This document shows, one piece after another, positions 54,973-62,097 of a stretch of 64,000 nucleotides of DNA. Each line of letters begins with the position of its first letter. Within the stretch, counting starts at the first letter, position 1. Location of the stretch: assembly GCF_016599715.1 (NCBI RefSeq), contig NZ_CP067019.1, positions 682,001 through 746,000 on the forward strand, read 5' to 3'. The notes beneath the pieces were generated by a model. The model was given only the letters and a program-made list of their open reading frames with translations. It made no database searches and had not been told where the DNA came from. Both the position numbers and the translations under genes were made by a program. The DNA is from Acinetobacter sp. CS-2 (GTDB taxonomy: Bacteria > Pseudomonadota > Gammaproteobacteria > Pseudomonadales > Moraxellaceae).

Positions 54973-57078
54973 ATGCTAGGTAAATATAACGAGATTCTCT
55001 TCCCTAAGACTTTGCTTTACCTGACAACATGCCTCTGCCAGCATCTTTATGCTGCTCCTGATTCTACGAACCCGGTTTTGCTTCCTGTCATTAAAATAGA
55101 AGCGACACGTAGCGATACTGACGGGCTGCAAACACCTGCTTCAGTATATCGAATCGAACAAAATAAGCATACGAATCACCTGGGTGTAAATCTTTCTGAA
55201 ACTTTAAAAGGTGTACCTGGCTTACAGCTGAATAACCGTGAAAATTATGCCCAGGATTTACAGATTTCCATGCGTGGCTTTGGTGCACGTTCAACTTTTG
55301 GTGTGCGTGGTATCCGTTTATATGTCGATGGTATTCCTGCGAGCATGCCGGATGGACAAGGCCAGACCTCAAATATTGATTTAAGCAGTCTAGACCATAT
55401 TGAAGTACTGGGTGGGCCATTTTCTACGCTTTATGGCAATTCCTCTGGCGGAACGATTTTGACTACGACCAAACAGGGAGAAGGCAAAGATTCCATTGAA
55501 TTGGGCTATTCTGCTGGCAGTCAGTATAAAAGCCGTGCCAATGTGATATTGCAAGGTGGTGCAGATCGGGCCGGTGAGCCGAGTTATGTGCTCAGTTCCT
55601 CTTATTTTGATACTGATGGCTACCGTGACCACAGTGCTGCGCATAAAGTACTGAGTAATGCCAAACTGACCTGGGATCTGGATGACGGCTCTAAACTGAA
55701 CTGGATTATGAATCAGGTTGATATAAATGCCGATGATCCGCAAGGTTTGACCCGCCAGCAGTGGCAAGCCAATCCCAAACAGGTCAATGATGCGAACAAT
55801 ATCTATGACGTGCGCAAGGAAATTAATCAAACCCAGACCGGTCTGACCTGGTCAAAACCGATCAATGATCAGTATGAACTGTATGCTATGGCTTATCTGG
55901 GACATCGTGAAGTGACCCAGTATCAGTCGATTCCTTCGGCAGCGCAAATAAACCCACGCCATGCCGGCGGTGTGATTGATTTCAGCCGTGATTATTACGG
56001 CACTGATATTCGCTGGACTGGAAAGAATCTTTTACCCAATACGCGTCTGACCGCGGGTCTGGCCTTTGATTATATGGATGAAGACCGCCAGGGTTATGAA
56101 AACTTTGATGCCAATCGGCAGTTTGGCGTAAAAGGGAATCTACGTCGTGATGAACAGAATTTTTTATGGAATTTAGATCCCTATCTTCAAGCCGCGTGGG
56201 ATTTTTTACCCAATTGGACCTTGGACACAGGGCTGCGTTATAGCAATGTACATTACCAGTCCAACGATCACTATATTGTCACAGGCAATGGCGACGATAG
56301 CGGCAAGACCGACTATAACCAGATGCTACCTTCAGTGGCTTTAAGCTGGAAAATGAATGACCGGTTCAATGCTTATGCCAGTTATGCCAAAGGTTTCGAA
56401 ACACCGACCTTTACTGAAATGGCCTATTCTGCAAATGATGGCATGAATTTCAATTTAAAGCCCGCCAGCAGTAATAATTATGAGCTGGGTGTGAAAGCAC
56501 AAAATATGTGGGGCAATTTCACGGCTGCAGTCTTCCAAAGCAAAACACAAAAAGATATTGTTTCTGCTGGAACAGTGGATGGCCGTGCGACCTATAAGAA
56601 TGCGGATAAAACGCTGCGTGAAGGGCTGGAACTGTCCTGGAACAAAAATCTATGGCGTGATTTAACTGCTCAGGCCAGCTACAGCTATATTGATGCTACA
56701 TTTGATGCAGCAATTCCGGACAGTACGGTGCAGAAAGGCAACAAGATTCCGGGCATCGCTAAAAATCAGGCCTTTGCCTCTTTAGGCTGGCAGCCGGAAA
56801 CCGGTTTTAATATGGGTGTTGATGTCCGCTATATGGATCAGGTCTATGTAGATGATACAAATAGCGATGCCGCACCAAGTTATAGCATCATTTCGGCCAA
56901 TGCCGGTTATGTCTGGAAACAGGCCGACTGGAAAGTCCGGACTTTTACGCGAGTCGATAATCTGTTTGATAAAGACTATGTCGGTTCAGTGATTGTAAAT
57001 GAGGGTAATGGACGCTTCTTTGAACCCGCGGACGGTTTGAACTGGAGTGCGGGATTAAGTGTGAGCAAGGTATTCTAA
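54973..57078 (+). CDS. TonB-dependent outer-membrane receptor (FecA-like group)
   Basis: The 701-residue protein has a signal peptide (ends near LYAAPDS), a TonB-box-like LPVIKIEATR, a plug domain (LKGVPGLQL, QISMRGFGARSTFGVRGIRLYVDGIP, IEVLGGPFSTLYGNSSGGTI) and a 22-strand barrel ending in the C-terminal Phe of VSKVF. It imports a siderophore, metal chelate or similar substrate with TonB energy. I see no clear Fur box; the upstream gap (54704-54972) has an inverted repeat CTTAAACG/CGTTTAAG at 54906-54935. It lies 12 bp before the Old Yellow Enzyme gene. Confidence 0.9.
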   Translation: MLGKYNEILFPKTLLYLTTCLCQHLYAAPDSTNPVLLPVIKIEATRSDTDGLQTPASVYRIEQNKHTNHLGVNLSETLKGVPGLQLNNRENYAQDLQISMRGFGARSTFGVRGIRLYVDGIPASMPDGQGQTSNIDLSSLDHIEVLGGPFSTLYGNSSGGTILTTTKQGEGKDSIELGYSAGSQYKSRANVILQGGADRAGEPSYVLSSSYFDTDGYRDHSAAHKVLSNAKLTWDLDDGSKLNWIMNQVDINADDPQGLTRQQWQANPKQVNDANNIYDVRKEINQTQTGLTWSKPINDQYELYAMAYLGHREVTQYQSIPSAAQINPRHAGGVIDFSRDYYGTDIRWTGKNLLPNTRLTAGLAFDYMDEDRQGYENFDANRQFGVKGNLRRDEQNFLWNLDPYLQAAWDFLPNWTLDTGLRYSNVHYQSNDHYIVTGNGDDSGKTDYNQMLPSVALSWKMNDRFNAYASYAKGFETPTFTEMAYSANDGMNFNLKPASSNNYELGVKAQNMWGNFTAAVFQSKTQKDIVSAGTVDGRATYKNADKTLREGLELSWNKNLWRDLTAQASYSYIDATFDAAIPDSTVQKGNKIPGIAKNQAFASLGWQPETGFNMGVDVRYMDQVYVDDTNSDAAPSYSIISANAGYVWKQADWKVRTFTRVDNLFDKDYVGSVIVNEGNGRFFEPADGLNWSAGLSVSKVF

Positions 57079-57090
57079 CAGGGGCTAAAC

Positions 57091-58200
57091 GTGGCGTTAT
57101 TATTTCAACCAATTCAATTTGGTTCGTTAAAACTGAGCAATAAAATCGTAATTGCTCCAATGTGTCAGTATTCGGCAACTGAACAAGGGGAAGTGACCTA
57201 TTGGCATGAGCAGCAATGGGCCAATTATGCCTTGTCTGGTGCCGGTTTATGTATTGTTGAAGCCACCGCAGTGCAAGCGGAAGGGCGGATCAGTTATGCC
57301 GATTTGGGACTGTGGAATGATACACAGCGTGATCAGATTAAGGCATTACTGACAAAAATAAAGACACTTTCGCCTATGCCATTTGCTGTGCAATTGGCAC
57401 ATGCAGGGCGTAAAGCCTCAACCGATAAGCCTTGGAATGGAAGAGGTCAATTTAAGCCGGCAGAGACTCATGGCTGGCAAACAGTTTCTGCCAGTGATAT
57501 TCCCTTTAATCCAGCCGATCATGCACCGCATGCACTGAGTAAAGATGAAATCCAGCAAGTGATTCAAGACTTTGCTGATGCTGCCAAGCGTGCCGTGGAT
57601 GCCGGTTTTGACTTAATTGAAGTGCATGCAGCACATGGTTATTTGCTGCATCAATTTATGTCACCATTATCGAATCAGCGTCAGGACGAATATGGCGGCA
57701 GTTTCGAGAACCGCATTCGCTTAACGCTGCAAGTTTTTCAGGCCATGAAAAATGCGGTACCAGAAGGCTACCCTATAGGCGTGCGTATTTCTGCAACAGA
57801 CTGGATGGAGGGGCAGGCTAGCTGGGATGTCGAATCTTCGGTCGGTTTGGCCAAAGCTTTAGAGCAATTGGGGGCGGTATATATCCATGTGTCGAGTGGT
57901 GGCTTGCATATCGATCAGAATATCCATCTGGAAGCCAATTATCAGGTTCCGTTTGCTCATGCTGTTAAGCAGGTCGTCAGTATTCCCGTGATTGCTGTGG
58001 GTTTAATTACTGAAGCCATGCAGGCCGAAGGAATTTTGCATTATCAGCAAGCTGATGCAATTGCTTTAGCTCGTGCTATGCTGTATGACCCGCGCTGGCC
58101 ATGGCATGCTGCCGCAGAGTTGGGTGAAAATATTCAAATTGCACCACAATATTTGCGCTGTCAGCCGCGTGGATTAAAAGCGTTGTTTAGCGCTTTTTAA
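57091..58200 (+). CDS. NADH:flavin oxidoreductase of the Old Yellow Enzyme family (YqjM/XenA-like)
   Basis: The 369-residue FMN barrel enzyme starts at GTG with MALLFQPIQFGSLKLSNKIVIAPMCQYSA, whose Cys is the FMN-modulating residue of the YqjM/XenA class. VQLAHAGRKAS and EVHAAHGYLLHQFMSPLSNQR with the His pair bind the substrate carbonyl or nitro group; YGGSFENRIRL and IALARAMLYDPRWP complete the FMN site. It reduces activated C=C bonds or nitro compounds. It is probably co-transcribed with the TonB receptor. Confidence 0.92.
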   Translation: MALLFQPIQFGSLKLSNKIVIAPMCQYSATEQGEVTYWHEQQWANYALSGAGLCIVEATAVQAEGRISYADLGLWNDTQRDQIKALLTKIKTLSPMPFAVQLAHAGRKASTDKPWNGRGQFKPAETHGWQTVSASDIPFNPADHAPHALSKDEIQQVIQDFADAAKRAVDAGFDLIEVHAAHGYLLHQFMSPLSNQRQDEYGGSFENRIRLTLQVFQAMKNAVPEGYPIGVRISATDWMEGQASWDVESSVGLAKALEQLGAVYIHVSSGGLHIDQNIHLEANYQVPFAHAVKQVVSIPVIAVGLITEAMQAEGILHYQQADAIALARAMLYDPRWPWHAAAELGENIQIAPQYLRCQPRGLKALFSAF

Positions 58201-58233
58201 TACTTCATCCCGATATTTCGCTTGAATGTTTTA

Positions 58234-58261
58234 AGACTCCGACTCTAAAGAGTCGGAGTCT
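58234..58261. repeat. Perfect 28 bp palindrome between the OYE and AEC genes
   Basis: AGACTCCGACTCT and AGAGTCGGAGTCT are separated by AA. The 13 bp stem is very stable, but no T-run follows. It may be a T-less terminator, an attenuator for the next gene, or a recombination scar. Confidence 0.75.
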
Positions 58262-58299
58262 GGGCAAGTAGTTTTATTTATTGAAAGGACGAATTCCAT

Positions 58300-59226
58300 A
58301 TGGTCTTTACGGTCATCGTGCCGATCTTTTTTTTATTAGCTTTAGGTTATTTTTCGGTAAAGTTTCAGCTTTTAACAAAAGAGCAAGTTAATGCTGTTGG
58401 GGCCTTTGTCATTAAAATTGCGCTACCTGCTTTATTTTTCCAATCCTTGGCCGCAAAAGATTTGCATGAAATCTGGTATCCCGAATACTTTCTTGTCTAT
58501 AGCGGCGTGACTTTTATTTTATATGCTGCGGCATTTTTTATTGTTTCACATTACTTTAAAAATGACCGTTCACAGTCTTCAGTTTTGTCGCTAGGTGCGG
58601 CCATGTCGAATACCGGGCTTATTGGTACGGCGGTATTATCCTTGCTGCTGGGACAAAAGGCGATGACCTATACCTCTTTGGTGGTAATCATTGAAAGTGT
58701 GCTGCTCATTCCGGCAGTACTGATTCTGGCGGAACTGGGAAATTCACAAAAGGCCAGTTTTGCCCAAATCCTCCAGAGCACAGTAGTTACTTTATTGAAA
58801 AATCCCTTGTTTATGGGCGTCATGCTGGGGATAGCCTGCGCCATCTTTCAGATTCATATTCCTAAACAGCTGGATCAGGTCTTGGCCCTGCTTGGACAAA
58901 CTGCATCGCCTTTGGCCTTATTCTCGATTGGTGGTGGGATTGTGGGATTGACGCTGAAATATGTGAATCTGCAAAGCTTTTATCTGGTGATTTCCAGTAA
59001 CCTGATCATGCCTTTGCTGATGTTTCTGGGTTTGAATTATTTAACCAATGTGAGTCAGGAAATGGTCTATGCTGGAACGCTTATTGCCGCTTTGCCGATG
59101 CCGACCATTTTTGCTATGTTAGGTCAAGCGTATGGTTTAAATGAAAAAACTTTAACTCCTTTATTGATGAGTACCATTTTAGGATTTATTGTGGTGAGTG
59201 TGTTAATTAGTGTCTGGTGGGCTTAA
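58300..59226 (+). CDS. AEC (auxin efflux carrier) family transporter
   Basis: The 308-residue protein has ten hydrophobic helices with the AEC-family pseudo-repeat (VFTVIVPIFFLLALGYFSVKFQLLTKEQVNAVGAFVIKIALPALFF and the C-terminal TLIAALPMPTIFAMLGQAYG). Such carriers move malonate, malate or other organic acids. The substrate is unknown. It has an AAAGGA ribosome site 10 nt upstream and is preceded by a stable palindrome. Confidence 0.88.
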   Translation: MVFTVIVPIFFLLALGYFSVKFQLLTKEQVNAVGAFVIKIALPALFFQSLAAKDLHEIWYPEYFLVYSGVTFILYAAAFFIVSHYFKNDRSQSSVLSLGAAMSNTGLIGTAVLSLLLGQKAMTYTSLVVIIESVLLIPAVLILAELGNSQKASFAQILQSTVVTLLKNPLFMGVMLGIACAIFQIHIPKQLDQVLALLGQTASPLALFSIGGGIVGLTLKYVNLQSFYLVISSNLIMPLLMFLGLNYLTNVSQEMVYAGTLIAALPMPTIFAMLGQAYGLNEKTLTPLLMSTILGFIVVSVLISVWWA

Positions 59227-59266
59227 AATTTTACGGTCAGCATGAATAGCAACAAAATAACAGCTA

Positions 59267-59297
59267 TAAAAAAAGCCCCTGGAATGAGGCTTTTAAT
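59267..59297. terminator. Terminator between the AEC and Sel1-repeat genes
   Basis: AAAAAAAGCC-CCTGGAATGA-GGCTTTT is a moderate stem usable by both converging genes. Confidence 0.6.
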
Positions 59298-59311
59298 CAT
59301 CTCTGCAGTAA

Positions 59312-60124
59312 TTAGCTTTTCTTTTCAGCAGTAGCTTTAGGCGGGTTTTTGGCCTGTTCGGCAATCATTTTATCCACCACAGCTAAAGATTGTTTGGCTT
59401 GCGGGATATTTTCTTTGGCTAAAGCCTCAAAAATCTTTTTCGCTTCAGGCAGGTTTTGCGGAACGATTTTACCGTTGGCAAACATGTTACCTACAGCCAT
59501 TAAAGCGGGAATATAGCCTTTTTGTGCCAGATCCTGAATGCTTTTTAAGCCTTGCTTAATTGGCGCTTCGTTTTTGTTTTTGAAACCCTGACTGATGTCA
59601 TATAACGCTTTGGCATGAATGGCCTGATAATTGCCTTTTTTGATCAGCGGGTCCAATTTTTGTAAAGCCAGTTTATCTGATGCTGGTGTACCTTCAGAAA
59701 ACAGTAATACGGCCAAATCTACGCTGGCATCATCAAAACCTTGCTTGGCAGCCTTTTCTAAATACTGTTTGGCCTTTTTAGTGTCTTGGGGCAGACCTAA
59801 AGTACCGGTCATGTAGTTTTTACCTAGGACATAGTTGGCTACCGGATAGCCTTTGTTTGCAGACTCTTGATACAGCTGGATGGCTTTTTTCTCATCTTTG
59901 GTGGTGCCCTGACCGGTTTGAGTCAGGTAGGCTAAATTATAAAGTGCCTGTGCATTTCCTGTTTTTGCTAATTTATCCAGCTCCTGATAAGCGCCTTTCA
60001 TATCGTTGGCTTTGACCAGTGTTTCTACTTTGGCAAATGCAGGATCAACAGAAGTGGTTGTCATTTCAGCCATCGCAAAACTTGAAGACAAAGCGATCAG
60101 GCTGGCAAGTATAATTCTTTTCAT
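59312..60124 (-). CDS. Secreted Sel1/TPR-repeat protein
   Basis: The 270-residue protein starts MKRIILASLIALSSSFAMAE, a signal peptide. Then come at least five Sel1-like (short TPR) repeats, e.g. GNAQALYNLAYLTQTGQG, GYPVANYVLGKNYMTGTLG, GFDDASVDLAVLLFSEG and GYIPALMAVGNMFANG, ending in a Lys/Ala-rich tail. Sel1 repeats form solenoid scaffolds for protein binding. It is expected in the periplasm; partner and function are unknown. Confidence 0.85.
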   Translation of the reverse strand: MKRIILASLIALSSSFAMAEMTTTSVDPAFAKVETLVKANDMKGAYQELDKLAKTGNAQALYNLAYLTQTGQGTTKDEKKAIQLYQESANKGYPVANYVLGKNYMTGTLGLPQDTKKAKQYLEKAAKQGFDDASVDLAVLLFSEGTPASDKLALQKLDPLIKKGNYQAIHAKALYDISQGFKNKNEAPIKQGLKSIQDLAQKGYIPALMAVGNMFANGKIVPQNLPEAKKIFEALAKENIPQAKQSLAVVDKMIAEQAKNPPKATAEKKS

Positions 60125-60478
60125 ATTTTTAAAAAACCTTTTATAAACATAATCTTAATTCCATTTATGTGCTTAAAAATGAATATGGAACCCTTCCTTT
60201 AACATCATAAGTTTATTTATGTGAATGTAAATACATGAGGGGTGCATTACCATAATATTTCATAGATATTTACATAATTTCTACTGGCTCGATTTTGGGT
60301 AGAAAATCTTAAAGCAAGCTTAAATAGGATGAGGACTTTGTAGATGAATTGTTTTATGCTTAAAATTTAAAACCATCAAGCACAAGGATCAGAGAAAAAT
60401 ACTCAGCAGCGAAACGGCACTTTGTTTTTCAGCCAATCTTTGTTTAAATCGCGGCTGAATTAATGTGTGAGTAGATAA
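60125..60478. other. Intergenic region without recognisable gene
   Basis: A+T-rich sequence separating the divergent Sel1 and 81-codon genes. A weak inverted repeat TCCAT...ATGGA lies at 60162-60190. I see nothing else that can be supported; it presumably holds the two promoters. Confidence 0.5.
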
Positions 60479-60724
60479 ATGTTCATTAAAGCCATTAAAC
60501 GCGCCTATGATCGGGTCAATTTGGACAGCAATATTCCTGAAGAAGAAAAAATGGATGTTTTGCTGATGAAACTGGGGGCTGAATATTTGGTCAGTAAAGA
60601 TGACCGTGTCTATATTTTTAAAAAAGGTGAGCTTGAAGCAAAATTTGATGCCAAGCATGCGCGTGATTATTCATTTAAAGAATATGTCTGCAAAGACATG
60701 AACAAGCTGTTTCATGGTTTTTAA
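60479..60724 (+). CDS. Hypothetical small soluble protein (81 aa)
   Basis: The 81-residue protein has no signal or membrane helix and is rich in Lys, Asp, Glu and aromatic residues (KAIKRAYDRVNLDSNIPEEEKMD, KDDRVYIFKKGELEAKF). I do not recognise the family. The start has only a weak ribosome site, but the length, codon use and a downstream terminator support it as a real monocistronic gene. Confidence 0.65.
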   Translation: MFIKAIKRAYDRVNLDSNIPEEEKMDVLLMKLGAEYLVSKDDRVYIFKKGELEAKFDAKHARDYSFKEYVCKDMNKLFHGF

Positions 60725-60762
60725 TCCGGAAATGTGATCGGTTTAGTATCCCTTCAAATGCA

Positions 60763-60790
60763 TAAAAAAGCCTCCAAAGATGGAGGCTCA
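60763..60790. terminator. Hairpin/terminator between the 81-aa gene and ygfZ
   Basis: AAAAAAGCCTCC-AAAGAT-GGAGGCT: A-rich on the left, T-run on the minus strand. It would terminate ygfZ on the minus strand best. Confidence 0.75.
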
Positions 60791-60833
60791 GTGCAGCATA
60801 TATCTAAAGCTTAAATATCTAAAGTTTCAATAT

Positions 60834-61559
60834 TTACTGTGGACGTGCTACATCACCATTTAAGGCTTCAGGCAAATCTAGAACTTGTAATCCCAGCTCT
60901 TCAAGCGCAGCAGGTTTTGCCACGACCAGGGCTTTATAACCGCCATCCACAGTAATGCTGTTGACCACTTCAACATCATTGTTTAACTGGGTTGCAGCAG
61001 CAGGAGCATCACCGCTACCTTGCACCAAATGCAGCCAGTGTTTCGGTTTGGCCTTGAACCAGAGGCGTGCAATAATTTCCTGACCCAAATAGCAGCCCTT
61101 GTCATAATGTACACCTTCACGCTGATGTAAACGCAGTTCTTGCGGCTGGAATTCTTGTGCCGTTGTCGCTTCAATCCAGGCCTGACCGGCTTCAATCGCT
61201 TGAAGCTGCCAAGCAGCGATATCGGTTTCAGTGCTAGAAAAATCGGTGCTATCGCCATTGAGCGTAGGGAAAACTCGGCCGACTTGTTCCAGTTTCATTT
61301 TCGAAAAAGCGCCAAACTTTTTAATATGTTTGGCAAATTCTTCGGCCTGATCGTCGGTGACCACAATTTCAAAACTTTCCGGATTAATTTTTTTCAGCCA
61401 TAAGCCAAACTGGATTCGTCCTTTTAAACTACAGATCGCGGTATAGCGAGTCAGGTTTTCGGCTAATGCCTCAGCATTTAAAGTCACTTGGCCCTGAAGG
61501 AATTTTTGTGCATCTACCCCATTTAAAGTGAATAGTGTAAAAGCAGTAGACGTTGACAT
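60834..61559 (-). CDS. ygfZ: YgfZ/GcvT-domain folate-binding protein (Fe-S cluster maintenance)
   Basis: The 241-residue protein has the YgfZ fold with folate-binding T-protein-like domain: FTLNGVDAQKFLQGQVT, and the diagnostic KGCYLGQEIIARLWF with the essential Cys. In E. coli YgfZ supports a subset of Fe-S enzymes (e.g. MiaB) with tetrahydrofolate. I start at ATG 61557-61559, with AGAGG 7 nt upstream; the 8 extra in-frame codons upstream are not supported. It is divergent from acnD. Confidence 0.9.
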   Translation of the reverse strand: MSTSTAFTLFTLNGVDAQKFLQGQVTLNAEALAENLTRYTAICSLKGRIQFGLWLKKINPESFEIVVTDDQAEEFAKHIKKFGAFSKMKLEQVGRVFPTLNGDSTDFSSTETDIAAWQLQAIEAGQAWIEATTAQEFQPQELRLHQREGVHYDKGCYLGQEIIARLWFKAKPKHWLHLVQGSGDAPAAATQLNNDVEVVNSITVDGGYKALVVAKPAALEELGLQVLDLPEALNGDVARPQ

Positions 61560-62097
61560 GACTAGCCTCTGGATATATTTCACAAATCATTAGTGCAGAT
61601 ATTTTGCAGCATGCAGGGCAGATAGGCAAACAAAAAGCCCAGATTGCTATAGCTTTACTGAAATTCAGAAATATGTAGTTTTATTTAAATGAATGCGGTT
61701 AAGCGACAAAATCATCAGCGTTAAAATCGCTGCTCTAACGCAAAAATGGCGACTAAAATTTTTTACCCCTGATCAATTTTTGTAAGGTGAAGATCTTTTC
61801 TAACCTAATGGGATAAATATTACAGAACAAGATTGTTTATTATTCGCTTAGGCACATCTAATACTAAAGAATGAGGCCTATTTCCCGCTATTTTTCGAAA
61901 AAAAGCACGATTAGAGCAAATATCCCAAAAATTATGTAACAATATGTTTCTAAAACACCTGTTTTTATACCTAAATATATGAAATATAAAAGATTTGGGA
62001 AATGGCTTTTCGGCGGTGTACTATGCCGTTGAACCGATTGTAACTCGCAACAACAATTACGTAGTAAAGAAAAAATGATTCAAGAGGCAGGTAAGCT
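61560..62097. other. Intergenic region upstream of acnD
   Basis: About 540 bp without a convincing gene, A+T-rich, with TTGGGA and TACTAT 18 bp apart near 61996-62025 as a possible acnD promoter. An 8-codon open frame (ATG at 62074) overlaps the acnD start by ATGA but looks accidental. No prpB or prpC gene is present here. Confidence 0.5.
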
